This document shows, one piece after another, positions 1 to 9,346 of a stretch of DNA of 64,000 nucleotides (position 1 is its first letter; each line of letters begins with the position of its first letter). This DNA is from Acinetobacter chinensis (GTDB lineage Bacteria > Pseudomonadota > Gammaproteobacteria > Pseudomonadales > Moraxellaceae), in the NCBI RefSeq assembly GCF_002165375.2, contig NZ_CP032134.1:1364001-1428000 (forward strand). The letters run 5' to 3'. A program made the position numbers and the translations under genes. Under the pieces are notes generated by a model. The model was not told where the DNA came from, searched no databases, and saw only the letters and a list, made by a program, of their open reading frames with translations.

Positions 1-1912
1 TTGTCAGTGCATTGTGCAGAGTCAGAGAATTTACTTCGATCTGCTGAAGAATAGTCTCACTGTACATGGAGTTCCCAAAATCACGGATAGCAATTTCAGC
101 ACCATGCTGTCTCAACTGAATAATCTGTTTCTGTGCTTCAATCTGATGCTGATTAATATCTTCTTCAGCAAACTGTAAAATCAGCGGATGGCTTTGTTTA
201 CTTCCGATAATCGTAATCAGTTTTGCGATAAATTCAGGGAAAGTTTTGTCCTGTAACAACACATGTTTGTTCAGGTTGACGATCAGTTTGGCATCAGGAT
301 ACTGAGTGATGAAGTTATGCAGCTGCTTACAGGATTCCACCAGTATCCAGCGATCAAGTTTAATGGACAGTTCTGGGTCTTCAGCAAGCTCCATCAAGCT
401 TGAAAGTGGTTTTAGTGTATTTTCAAAAATAAAGCCACTGGTTACTTCATAGGTGTATAAATTGCTATCTTCTTTATCATACAGCTGTTGATATTTCAGG
501 TGAATATCACCTTTTTCAAGACAGCTGCGTAAAGATTTGATCAGGGTTGAATCCTGTGAAGCAGGAGTAAGCTGAATCTGAGGAGCAAACAGTTCAATAT
601 CTGAAGTATCCAGGGAAATTTTCAGTGTTTCTTCAGACCCTTGATTCTGCGGTAATGCGGTGGTGTAGGCTTTTGCAATCAGTTGTTCAAACTGATGTTC
701 ATCCTTTATTTCAGATTCCAGCAGGGTATAACCAATTCTTAAATTTAAGGGGTAGGTTGCCTGATTGACATTGAGAAGTTGTGGCTTGCCCAGTGAGCTG
801 AGACCGATCAGTTTTGATTCCAGACGGGCTTTGCTTTCCGCCTGGAAAAGTCCTGCAACAACCGAGGTATCTATGCTGAACAAAGGAACATTGGTCTGTT
901 CTTTGATAAACTCTTTCATGTTTTTGAAATAGTTTTTAGAAGTGAGCCAGTCACTCTTAAAAATTTCATCAGGACATGAGTTTAATGAAAAAATAACCAG
1001 TGCATTGATATCAGATGGCTGTTTTGTTACGGTTCGGTTGATCTGCTGGAAGATGACAGGTTTCTGTTGTGCATGATCAGGAGAAGAAGTGCCTGAGGCA
1101 GACTCTGTACTGCTGGCAGTATCAATAGTGATCTGTAAGGCATCATCATCAGAAGACGGTAAAAATTCAAGTTTCAGAGGATTATGGCTTGCAACCAGTT
1201 CATTTGCAGTACTGATATCAAAGCGACCTAAATCGAACTGACCCTGAGAAATCTTTTTAAAGCGTAATTTGAAGTCATTCAGATCATTGGGCTGTAAAAG
1301 ATCCAGTAATGGCAGGCCAATAATTTCATCTTCATTTTTAAAACCGAAAAGCTCCAGGTATTCAGGATTTGCATTGACATGAATCCCTTCCTGAATGATA
1401 GCAACTGCTTTATGGCTGTCTTCAACAAGTGACTGTGCCTGAGTCTGAGCCGTTTCCAGTTCTTCCATCAGGTGTTCCTGAGCCTGTTGCAGGCGGCTGA
1501 AAGACAGTGCGCGGATCAATCCCAGATAAAAGCGGTCTGTGTACTCCAGGTTCAGAATGTCAAACACACCTTTTCTGATATATGAGGTGTATTTTTCAGC
1601 TTCATAGTCGCTTGGTTTTAATAATAATAAAGGTAAATTAGGCTGTTTTGATGAGCGTATCAGTGGTAATGCCTGTTCAACTTTCAGGTCATAGGCCTGA
1701 CCAAACAGAATTAAATCCCAGTTCAGATGAAGCTGTTTTTCAAAATTTTTAAGATCATCAAGCAGATAAGCATGTACCTGATGATCACTTTCCTGTAGCA
1801 GTTCACAGATTTTGTTATAACGGATCTGGTTATCGTCGATAATGAGTAAACGTGTTTCAGTACGTTTCAGTTTTTTGGATAGTAATGGATTTCTCACTTC
1901 AATGATTCCCAT
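1..1912 (-). CDS. fimX: FimX-like degenerate REC-PAS-GGDEF-EAL protein (3' end off the window)
   Basis: The ATG at 1912-1910 opens a frame that stays open to the left edge (637 codons). The order matches FimX, the c-di-GMP receptor that controls type IV pilus assembly. A receiver-like domain (about residues 15-135, RLLIIDDN) has FG where the phospho-acceptor Asp should be. A PAS-like segment follows (about 145-260), then a GGDEF-like segment with no GGDEF motif (about 290-440). In the EAL domain the EAL signature reads EVT (E489) and the usual DDFG reads RDFG (near 606). It is therefore probably a c-di-GMP binder, not an enzyme. FimX is about 690 residues, so some 50 are missing. The start overlaps the end of the PilZ gene by 19 bp, implying co-transcription and coupling. 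Confident of the domain family; the FimX role is inferred. Confidence 0.8.
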   Translation of the reverse strand, partial: MGIIEVRNPLLSKKLKRTETRLLIIDDNQIRYNKICELLQESDHQVHAYLLDDLKNFEKQLHLNWDLILFGQAYDLKVEQALPLIRSSKQPNLPLLLLKPSDYEAEKYTSYIRKGVFDILNLEYTDRFYLGLIRALSFSRLQQAQEHLMEELETAQTQAQSLVEDSHKAVAIIQEGIHVNANPEYLELFGFKNEDEIIGLPLLDLLQPNDLNDFKLRFKKISQGQFDLGRFDISTANELVASHNPLKLEFLPSSDDDALQITIDTASSTESASGTSSPDHAQQKPVIFQQINRTVTKQPSDINALVIFSLNSCPDEIFKSDWLTSKNYFKNMKEFIKEQTNVPLFSIDTSVVAGLFQAESKARLESKLIGLSSLGKPQLLNVNQATYPLNLRIGYTLLESEIKDEHQFEQLIAKAYTTALPQNQGSEETLKISLDTSDIELFAPQIQLTPASQDSTLIKSLRSCLEKGDIHLKYQQLYDKEDSNLYTYEVTSGFIFENTLKPLSSLMELAEDPELSIKLDRWILVESCKQLHNFITQYPDAKLIVNLNKHVLLQDKTFPEFIAKLITIIGSKQSHPLILQFAEEDINQHQIEAQKQIIQLRQHGAEIAIRDFGNSMYSETILQQIEVNSLTLHNALT

Positions 1913-3642
1913 AAATCTTGATTTTTAATTTCACTGGCTTGTTTGCTGATGTAAGCATCAATCACAGATTGTTTCTGATCATTCAGTAGCTCAAAGTCAA
2001 AGCGCATAAAGCTTTGAGTAATAAGTAAGGGTTTTACAAGGTAAACTTTCAGTTCTTCTGTCCCCAGTCTGAGCATTACGGTCTGTTTGTCGCGAAGCAT
2101 CTGTAGCCCAGGAAGAATCAGGCTGCTGCTGACTTCATCGAGCTGAGTGGTCTGAACCAGCAAAGCAGGGTGATAATTGCCATGATTACGATCAGATTTG
2201 ACGTAGATTGAGCATGGGTAAATATCCTGAGCCAGCATTTCAAGTCCAAGCTCAAGGCTCTTCTCTGCAGACTGTTTAATCCAGCGGATGACACCACCTC
2301 GCCACTGACTCTGCGCATTTTCCTGGACAAGAATAAATTCACCGGTTTTCAGGTTCTTAGGTGTTGCGCCTGTCCATTTGATACGGTAACCATTGACACT
2401 GATATCCAGTACTTCTGTGGAGTAAATCTGTTTGGTTTCACGGTCCAGTGTTCTGGACGTGTTCATTTCAACAGGAATATTGGCACTCATTGAATTAATG
2501 AAATGACTTTCATTCTGGAACTGATAGTTTCCTGCATCGAGCTCTAAAGTTTCTTTGAAATTTTTACCTTTGGATAGATAAAAATGTGCAACAGTTAAGC
2601 CAAAGCAGATTTTCAGCTGTGCAGAATATTCATAACGTTCATGACGTCGCTCAGCGCTGTTGGTCAGAAGGTTATGGATGTGAAAATGCAGTGCTGGAGT
2701 CAGGAACAGTTTTTCATTTCTGGACAGGTATTCGCCATTTTTACCCTGAGCATTGTTCAGGTGCTCAAGCAGATCCTGTGTGGAGATATAAATTCCAGGC
2801 TGGAAATTACCTGACTGGTGAGCGTTATAAATGGGAGGATGATCTTTTGATGTATCGACAATATAACGTGAAAGCGTGGTTTCTTTTGGAAGTACCTGTA
2901 CCAGTTTAGCCCAGTCAAAACTGCATAGATACAGTCCCTGAATTTCAGAAGGGCGGATCTGATGGGTATTGAAAATTTCAAGTAAAATCAGCTGGGCATA
3001 GGATTGATTGACAGACTGAAGCTGATGCTGTGTCCCCAGTAACTGATTAATATTGGTATGGTCATAGTGGTTCTGCAGAGCACAGTCCATGAGCTGATTG
3101 ATGGTCAGCCACTGTCCAGGTAAGGGTGCGCTGTACTGAATCTGCTGTTGATACAGTAAGAGCGCCAGCTGCTGAAGAGCATAGTATGAAGAAACGATAC
3201 GGGCTGTGTGCAGATTTTTTTTCTGATTAAATGCAAAAAATAAAAACTTATTGTTATTCAGCTGATAATTGCTGCGACGGGCTATATCAATATAAATCTT
3301 TGCAAAATAGCATCTGAGCAACAGAGCAAGTTCAATGATATGTTCATTACGGTCATTGGTAATCAAGCCTTGATTGAAAAAATGCTTTTCAAGGCTGCTC
3401 AGAATATTTTCAATAATAGGATGGATGGACTGAATCAGATCAAAACGTAAGGTTTCCTGGCATTGCAGTTCAGATATTTCGAGCAGAGCATTGAACAGTG
3501 TTTTTGAAGAATCACCAAGCTGCAGAATGGAAAGACCCGCAGACCATTCCTGCACACTTTTGACGGTATTCTGACAGAAACTCAGTTTCTCACGCCGTAA
3601 TTCGGTTGGAATCTGGAAGATGTCTGAAGGATTCGTAGTCAT
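1894..3642 (-). CDS. C-terminal PilZ-domain protein, probable c-di-GMP effector
   Basis: A 582-residue cytoplasmic protein with no signal peptide. About 380 N-terminal residues are a largely helical region I do not recognise. A PilZ-type module follows at about 385-500. It carries both c-di-GMP contact motifs: RTLDR (RxxxR, near 392) and DISVNG ((D/N)xSxxG, D413). Another 80 residues follow. The gene lies directly upstream of the FimX-like gene, with a 19-bp overlap. FimX, PilZ proteins and the PilB ATPase form a known signalling set for type IV pili, so a twitching-motility role is plausible. That link comes from context, not from a recognised orthologue. Note that canonical P. aeruginosa PilZ is only about 118 residues. 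Confidence 0.75.
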   Translation of the reverse strand: MTTNPSDIFQIPTELRREKLSFCQNTVKSVQEWSAGLSILQLGDSSKTLFNALLEISELQCQETLRFDLIQSIHPIIENILSSLEKHFFNQGLITNDRNEHIIELALLLRCYFAKIYIDIARRSNYQLNNNKFLFFAFNQKKNLHTARIVSSYYALQQLALLLYQQQIQYSAPLPGQWLTINQLMDCALQNHYDHTNINQLLGTQHQLQSVNQSYAQLILLEIFNTHQIRPSEIQGLYLCSFDWAKLVQVLPKETTLSRYIVDTSKDHPPIYNAHQSGNFQPGIYISTQDLLEHLNNAQGKNGEYLSRNEKLFLTPALHFHIHNLLTNSAERRHERYEYSAQLKICFGLTVAHFYLSKGKNFKETLELDAGNYQFQNESHFINSMSANIPVEMNTSRTLDRETKQIYSTEVLDISVNGYRIKWTGATPKNLKTGEFILVQENAQSQWRGGVIRWIKQSAEKSLELGLEMLAQDIYPCSIYVKSDRNHGNYHPALLVQTTQLDEVSSSLILPGLQMLRDKQTVMLRLGTEELKVYLVKPLLITQSFMRFDFELLNDQKQSVIDAYISKQASEIKNQDLWESLK

Positions 3643-3656
3643 CGTTGTTATTTAAC

Positions 3657-4673
3657 TCAATAAGTTGAAACCCCAAAAAGCGGTGTCTTGTTTTTTTCGC
3701 CCGCAATTTCCCTGACGAGTTTAGGAACCAGATAGCCTGGCAGGTTCGCTAAAACGTCTTTATAAATAAGATCAATGCTGTCAGGCATCAGATCAAAATG
3801 GTGAGCACCTTTTACTTTATCTAACACATGAAGATAATAAGGCATTACACCCGCATCAAAGAGTCGGTAACTTAAGTCGGTCAGGACCTGAGCTGAATTA
3901 TTTACCCCTTTCAATAAAACAGCCTGATTCAGTACAGTGATCTGTTGCTGAGTCAGCTCCTTCAGTCTGGAACAGGTAAAATCATCCAGCTCTGATGCAT
4001 GATTTGAGTGTATCACCAGAATTATGCGTAGCCTACTGTTTTTTAAAATGGAAATCAGTGCTTCATCGACTCTGTTGGGGATTACAACAGGAACCCGTGA
4101 ATGAATTCTCAAAAATTTTAACTGAGGAATGGACTCAAGTCGCTCTATCCACAACGCAAGTTTCCGGTTTGAGAGTGTCAGTGGGTCTCCACCGCTCAGA
4201 ATCACTTCATTTATGTCGGGCTGACTTTCAAGATAAGCTTTAATATTAAGCCAGTCTTCATTTTTTGGCAGGTTTTCCTGGTAGGGGAAATGTCTGCGGA
4301 AACAGTAACGGCAATGTACGGCACATGCACCTGTTAATGTCAGTAAAAATCTGGATTTATATTTGTGCAGAACACCTGGTTGCTGGTTTGCATTTTCTTC
4401 AGCAAGTGGGTCTGTGACAAAGTCAGGATGTTCCTCCAGCTCAAGATGATGAGGGAGAACCTGGAGGAGCAGTGGGTCAAGTGGGTCACCTGTGACCATT
4501 TTTCCGACAAACGCTCGCGGTACACGTAATTTAAACTGTTCAGAAGCAAGAATTGCACCTGATAATAGTTGCTCAGGGGAGAGTCTGAGCTGTTCAAGCA
4601 ATTCGAGAGGGTCTGTGATCAGATCACTGAGTTGAGATTGCCAGTTTTGCTCTTGGTACAAATAGTTTATCAT
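3657..4673 (-). CDS. epmB: EF-P beta-lysylation protein EpmB (radical SAM lysine 2,3-aminomutase)
   Basis: EpmB converts (S)-alpha-lysine to (R)-beta-lysine, which EpmA attaches to a lysine of elongation factor P. The 338-residue length fits EpmB, which is shorter than clostridial lysine aminomutases. The radical SAM cluster motif CxxxCxxC is at C117, C121 and C124 (CAVHCRYC), followed by FRRHFPY. A GGDPL motif, typical of SAM binding in this family, comes later. It is divergent from efp, its substrate's gene, across about 330 bp, the classic arrangement. Neither epmA nor epmC is in the window. High confidence. Confidence 0.95.
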   Translation of the reverse strand: MINYLYQEQNWQSQLSDLITDPLELLEQLRLSPEQLLSGAILASEQFKLRVPRAFVGKMVTGDPLDPLLLQVLPHHLELEEHPDFVTDPLAEENANQQPGVLHKYKSRFLLTLTGACAVHCRYCFRRHFPYQENLPKNEDWLNIKAYLESQPDINEVILSGGDPLTLSNRKLALWIERLESIPQLKFLRIHSRVPVVIPNRVDEALISILKNSRLRIILVIHSNHASELDDFTCSRLKELTQQQITVLNQAVLLKGVNNSAQVLTDLSYRLFDAGVMPYYLHVLDKVKGAHHFDLMPDSIDLIYKDVLANLPGYLVPKLVREIAGEKNKTPLFGVSTY

Positions 4674-5000
4674 GCCACGTGTTAAATAATGTTGGGTCAG
4701 GGATTGCAGGCAATTTCTGAAACCTGATGCGTTGTTGGAAAAATTGTTCAGAACAAGGTGTGAAACCTGCCATTGATGTTACCATGGTCAGAAATTGCGA
4801 ACCTTGCTCAGACATTTTACCTGTAAGCCGAAGGCTCAGGGGCATTTTTTATATTGCTTTGCTGTGTGTTGCTTATTTAGAATACTAAACATTGCTCACG
4901 CGGTGGTTTCAGCACAGATGCTCTCTGTCGCTCAGCTGGTAAATCAGCAATATTCCTTCGCGTCCATAGATTAAACCAGTAAGTTTGGAGTGTGCCATTC

Positions 5001-5570
5001 ATGGCCTATTATTCTACAAATGATTTCAAGTCAGGCCTTAAAGTAATGCTTGACGGAAACCCATGTTCAATCATGGAAAATGAATACGTAAAACCTGGTA
5101 AAGGTCAAGCGTTCAACCGCGTAAAATTGCGTAACCTTCGTTCAGGTAAAGTTTTAGAAAAAACATTTAAATCTGGCGAATCTTTAGAAGCAGCAGATAT
5201 TGTTGAAGTAGAGATGGATTATCTTTATAACGATGGCGAGCTGTGGAACTTCATGGATCCAGAAAGCTTTGAACAGATTGCAGCAGATAAAACTGCAATG
5301 GGCGATGCTGCTAAATGGCTGAAAGACGACTCCAATGAAAAATGTACAATTATGCTGTTTAATGGCGTTCCATTAAACGTAAGTGCACCAAACTTTGTTG
5401 TACTGAAAATTGTTGAAACTGATCCAGGTGTCCGTGGTGATACTTCTGGCGGTGGCGGTAAACCTGCAAAACTTGAAACTGGTGCGGTTGTCCGTGTCCC
5501 ACTTTTTGTTCAGCAGGAAGAAAGTGTGCGTGTTGATACCCGTACAGGTGATTACCTTGAACGTGCTTAA
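5001..5570 (+). CDS. efp: Elongation factor P
   Basis: EF-P binds ribosomes stalled on polyproline and speeds peptide bond formation. From the ATG at 5001 the protein has 189 residues and starts MAYYSTNDFK, as EF-P does. An in-frame GTG at 4992 adds MPF but is less likely, because GGAG at 4987-4990 sits 10 bases before 5001. The modified lysine is K34 in VKPGKGQA. The C-terminal OB domain ends VRVDTRTGDYLERA. A strong terminator follows, so it is probably monocistronic. The divergent epmB supports beta-lysylation of K34. Confidence 0.97.
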   Translation: MAYYSTNDFKSGLKVMLDGNPCSIMENEYVKPGKGQAFNRVKLRNLRSGKVLEKTFKSGESLEAADIVEVEMDYLYNDGELWNFMDPESFEQIAADKTAMGDAAKWLKDDSNEKCTIMLFNGVPLNVSAPNFVVLKIVETDPGVRGDTSGGGGKPAKLETGAVVRVPLFVQQEESVRVDTRTGDYLERA

Positions 5571-5594
5571 TGCATGCTGATTCAGGTAAGACAG

Positions 5595-5622
5595 AAGGGA
5601 TGATGAAAATCATCCCTTTTTT
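5595..5622 (+). terminator. Rho-independent terminator of efp
   Basis: A perfect 10-bp stem (AAGGGATGAT, 5595-5604, with ATCATCCCTT, 5609-5618) and a GAAA loop run into a T tract, 24 bp after the efp stop. Confidence 0.9.
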
Positions 5623-5884
5623 AATACTAAAGTATTAGATGAATAATGTGTGGGATAAGATAATTTCGAGAAGGAATGATCTGTTTAATAAAATGTAAAC
5701 AACAAGAAATATATTGAAATTATCATGTGGAGATTGTGTTAATTATAAGCATTCAGAAGATTTTCATACCAAAGTATTGGGTGAAAAGTAAAGTATAAGG
5801 AGTACATTCGCAAAGGAAAAACAGCGGTACCTCGAACAATAAGAATTTCAAGCTGATTTGATGCAACAGATATGAGGGATTGAG

Positions 5885-7981
5885 ATGGAATCTATTCAAA
5901 CAAAATCCAGTATGACAGCCAAAATCATCTGGTTTTTAGTCGCAATTGTGGGAGCAGTGTCGTTCGGGATTCTCGCTCTCAGCCGTGGTGAACATGTAAA
6001 TGCGGTCTGGCTGGTTTTAGCGGCAGCCTGTGTCTACAGTATTGCTTATCGTTTTTACAGTCTGTTTATTGCAACCCGCGTTTTTGAACTGAATTCAAGA
6101 AGACTGACGCCTGCGCAGCGTCTGGCGGATGGTCTGGATTATGTACCGACCAATAAGTATGTACTTTTTGGACATCACTTTGCTGCAATTGCAGGAGCAG
6201 GTCCACTGGTTGGTCCAATTCTGGCAGCTCAGATGGGTTATCTGCCAGGAACGATCTGGTTACTGGTGGGCGTAGTGCTGGCTGGTGCGGTACAGGATTT
6301 CCTGGTTCTGTTTATTTCAACCCGTCGTGATGGACGTTCACTGGGTGAAATGGCGAAGCAGGAACTGGGGTCATTTGCCGGTGTAGTGGTCATGCTGGGT
6401 GCTTTAGGTGTGATGATTATCATCCTGGCGGTATTGGCACTTGTGGTTGTCAAAGCACTGACAAACAGCCCATGGGGTGTGTTCAGTATTGCCGCAACCA
6501 TTCCGATTGCGCTGTTTATGGGAATTTATATGCGATTTATCCGTCCAGGTAAAATTGCAGAAGTTTCCATTATCGGTTTTGTTCTGATGATGGCAGCCAT
6601 TATTTTTGGTGGTGATATTGCACAGCATCCTTACTGGGGACCATTCTTCACACTGACAGGTACACAGCTGACCTGGTGTCTGATTATTTACGGTTTTGTT
6701 GCTTCAGTTTTACCGGTCTGGCTGTTACTGGCACCGCGTGATTATCTGTCAACCTTCCTGAAAATTGGTGTCATTGTTGGACTGGCGATCGGTATTGTTG
6801 TTGCACTGCCTGAAATGAAAATGCCGGCAGTCACGCATTTTATTGATGGTACAGGCCCTGTATTTGCAGGCTCAATGTTCCCATTCCTGTTCATTACCAT
6901 TGCCTGTGGTGCGATTTCCGGTTTCCATGCGCTGGTATCTTCTGGAACCACACCTAAACTTGTTGATAATGAGAAAAACATTCGTGTCATCGGTTATGGC
7001 GGCATGTTAATGGAATCATTTGTTGCCATCATGGCAATGATCTGTGCGACCGTGCTTGAGCCTGGTGTTTATTTTGCAATCAATGCGCCAGCCGCAGTAC
7101 TGGGTACAACGGTGGAAAGCGCAGCAGAAGCAGTCAGAAATTTAGGCTTTGTTGTGACCCCTGAAGCGCTGACTTTACTTGCAAAAGAAGTGGGTGAATC
7201 GACTATTCTGTCCCGTACAGGTGGTGCTCCGACGTTTGCAATCGGTATGGCGCATATCATTACAGAAATCTTTAACAGCCGTGAAATGATGGCATTCTGG
7301 TATCACTTCGCAATTCTGTTTGAAGCACTGTTCATTCTGACTGCTGTGGATGCAGGCACACGTGCATGTCGTTTTATGGTTCAGGATACTGTTGGTATTG
7401 TTGTACCTGCACTGAAAAATTCACACAATTTTGTGGGGAATATGATCGGGACTGCGGTCGCTGTTTCAGGGTGGGGATTCTTCGTCTACCAGGGTGTGGT
7501 CGATCCATTGGGCGGTATTAACAGCCTATGGCCACTGTTTGGTATCGGTAACCAGATGCTCGCAGCAATGGCACTGATTCTGGGTACAGTCATTCTGTTC
7601 AAGATGAAAAAAGAAAAATATGTCTGGGTTACTATTGTGCCTACAGTTTTCCTTTTCATCACCTGTATGACGGCTGGCTGGCAGAAGATTTTTCACGAAA
7701 ATCCTAAAATCGGTTTCCTGGCTCAGGCAAACAGATTTTCCGATGCAATTGCTAAAGGCGAAATTTTAAAACCTGCGAAAACACTTGAGGAAATGCATAC
7801 GATTGTGATTTCCAACCAGATCAATGCGGTACTTTGTGCATTCTTCATGATTGTTGCGGTTGTTATGCTGTTGGCTGCAATTGGTGTCATTCGCCGTGCA
7901 CTGGCAAATCCAGAGCCTACGGTAAATGAAGCTGAAGCAATATACAGCGATGAAATACCTGTTGCTGGAGAAGTGAAATGA
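5885..7981 (+). CDS. cstA: CstA-family carbon starvation / pyruvate-peptide transporter
   Basis: A 698-residue inner-membrane protein with many hydrophobic helices. CstA and BtsT of E. coli are about 700 residues and take up peptides or pyruvate. Family features visible include GHHFAAIAGAGPLVGPILAAQMG near residue 95, which is typical of CstA, and the SGFHALVSSGTTPK segment near 345. The ATG follows GAGGGATTGAG. It overlaps the next gene by four bases (ATGA). The roughly 260 bp upstream are AT-rich and probably hold the promoter, but I could not define one. The exact substrate cannot be read from sequence. Confidence 0.93.
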   Translation: MESIQTKSSMTAKIIWFLVAIVGAVSFGILALSRGEHVNAVWLVLAAACVYSIAYRFYSLFIATRVFELNSRRLTPAQRLADGLDYVPTNKYVLFGHHFAAIAGAGPLVGPILAAQMGYLPGTIWLLVGVVLAGAVQDFLVLFISTRRDGRSLGEMAKQELGSFAGVVVMLGALGVMIIILAVLALVVVKALTNSPWGVFSIAATIPIALFMGIYMRFIRPGKIAEVSIIGFVLMMAAIIFGGDIAQHPYWGPFFTLTGTQLTWCLIIYGFVASVLPVWLLLAPRDYLSTFLKIGVIVGLAIGIVVALPEMKMPAVTHFIDGTGPVFAGSMFPFLFITIACGAISGFHALVSSGTTPKLVDNEKNIRVIGYGGMLMESFVAIMAMICATVLEPGVYFAINAPAAVLGTTVESAAEAVRNLGFVVTPEALTLLAKEVGESTILSRTGGAPTFAIGMAHIITEIFNSREMMAFWYHFAILFEALFILTAVDAGTRACRFMVQDTVGIVVPALKNSHNFVGNMIGTAVAVSGWGFFVYQGVVDPLGGINSLWPLFGIGNQMLAAMALILGTVILFKMKKEKYVWVTIVPTVFLFITCMTAGWQKIFHENPKIGFLAQANRFSDAIAKGEILKPAKTLEEMHTIVISNQINAVLCAFFMIVAVVMLLAAIGVIRRALANPEPTVNEAEAIYSDEIPVAGEVK

Positions 7982-8280
7982 AACTGAAAGAGCAGATCCG
8001 TCAGAAACTGGCTGTAGGTAAAATCATTAAATTTACACTGCTTGCACAACCGAAAAAGTTTTTAATGCTGAATGGCATCCGAACAATTCAGTTGATATGG
8101 CAGCGTTTACAGCAGAGCTTCCGACTGATGGTGGGTGTGCCTGATTATGCCAACTATGTTGAGCATATGAAAAAGCATCATCCTGATTTAAGCCCGATGG
8201 ATGAAAAAACTTTCCACCGCTATTGTGTTGATGCCAGATATCCTTCAGCTGGTGGGACATTAAAAAAATGCCCTTGTTAA
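7978..8280 (+). CDS. ybdD: YbdD/YjiX-family CstA-associated small protein
   Basis: A 100-residue protein of the YbdD (DUF466) family, whose genes lie directly after cstA or btsT. The family block is clear: VGVPDYANYVEHMKKHHPD, then an RYPSAGG-like region and a C-terminal CPC. It is longer than E. coli YbdD (about 65) because of a basic N-terminal extension of about 45 residues. The ATGA overlap with cstA indicates translational coupling. Its role in transport is not well defined. A terminator lies about 50 bp downstream. Confidence 0.9.
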   Translation: MKLKEQIRQKLAVGKIIKFTLLAQPKKFLMLNGIRTIQLIWQRLQQSFRLMVGVPDYANYVEHMKKHHPDLSPMDEKTFHRYCVDARYPSAGGTLKKCPC

Positions 8281-8329
8281 GCCTGGGAATCAGTCTGTAA
8301 ATTAACTGATTTCTTTGGAAAAAACAGAA

Positions 8330-8361
8330 AACAGTGTATGTTGAACATGCACTGTTTTTTT
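8330..8361 (+). terminator. Rho-independent terminator of cstA-ybdD
   Basis: AACAGTG (8330-8336) pairs with CACTGTT (8350-8356), extended inwards by TATGT/ACATG with one wobble pair. A T run follows. It sits just before the MoxR gene start. Confidence 0.85.
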
Positions 8362-8374
8362 ATTGGGGAATATT

Positions 8375-9337
8375 GTGATCTGGGGCGCAAACAGGGTTCA
8401 TAAAGAGGAATCCATAGATGGGCAGCATCTGCTGCAACAGCAGGTAGATCAATATGCACCTCGTATTCAGCAGTTTCTTCAGCAAATCAACACCATTATT
8501 CTGGATAAGGAAAAGCAGACCAGACTTTCATTGTGCTGTCTGTTTGCTGGTGGTCATATTCTGTTTGAAGATTTACCGGGTTTAGGGAAAACAACATTAT
8601 CCAGTGCGCTGGCTCGTCTGGCTGGGCTGAAGTTCCAGCGGATTCAGTTCACCAATGACATGCTTGCCAGTGATGTCATTGGGGTAAATATGTTTAATCA
8701 GAAAGCGCATGAGTTTGAGTTCAGAAATGGCCCTGTGTTTACCCAGATTCTACTGGCTGATGAAATTAACCGTTGCAGCCCGAAAACTCAGAGTGCTTTG
8801 CTTGAAGCAATGGAAGAAGGTTTTGTGACTGTTGATGGTGAACGGCATGTCCTGCCAAAACCATTCTGGGTGGTTGCCACTCAGAATCCATTATTTCAAA
8901 GTGGAACTTATGCTTTGCCCGAGTCTCAGCTGGACAGATTTCTGATGCGTTTATCACTGGGTTATCCATCCCGAGCCGCAGAGAAACAGCTTCTTCAGCA
9001 GGGTAAACGCCATGATTTAATTCCTGCATTGGCTCATGTATTTAATGAGCAGGAAATACTTGAACTTCAGACACTGACTGAACAGATTTATACCGGCGAT
9101 GCCGCACTGGATTATCTGCTGAATCTTGTCGAGGAGAGTCGTAAGAACAGACATGGCTTATCGACCCGAGGTGTGCTGGCACTGAAGAGGGCAGCTCAGG
9201 CGCATGCATTGATTGAGCAGAGAACCTTTGTGACAGCAGATGATATTCAGGCAGTATTTGTTGCAGTGACTGCACATAGAACAGGATTGTCAGATGATGA
9301 AGCAAAAATGCTGATGCAGCGGGTTTCGGTCAGCTAG
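8375..9337 (+). CDS. MoxR-family AAA+ ATPase
   Basis: MoxR ATPases act as chaperone-like activators, often with DUF58 and transglutaminase partners as here. Walker A is GLGKTTLSSA (near residue 65), Walker B LLADEIN (near 125). Sensor 1 lies in VATQNP, and an arginine-rich LDRF segment follows. The start is uncertain. A TTG at 8363 lies inside the preceding terminator. The GTG at 8375 has GGGGAA four bases upstream, is preferred, and gives 320 residues. The codon at the position of the usual homologue start is not a standard start. Nine bp separate it from the next gene. Confidence 0.9.
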   Translation: MIWGANRVHKEESIDGQHLLQQQVDQYAPRIQQFLQQINTIILDKEKQTRLSLCCLFAGGHILFEDLPGLGKTTLSSALARLAGLKFQRIQFTNDMLASDVIGVNMFNQKAHEFEFRNGPVFTQILLADEINRCSPKTQSALLEAMEEGFVTVDGERHVLPKPFWVVATQNPLFQSGTYALPESQLDRFLMRLSLGYPSRAAEKQLLQQGKRHDLIPALAHVFNEQEILELQTLTEQIYTGDAALDYLLNLVEESRKNRHGLSTRGVLALKRAAQAHALIEQRTFVTADDIQAVFVAVTAHRTGLSDDEAKMLMQRVSVS

Positions 9338-9346
9338 GGTGCAGTC

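Noticed and set aside
4624..4845. 73-codon minus ORF over the epmB start
   Set aside because: Overlaps the epmB start in another frame; no ribosome binding site or recognisable product.
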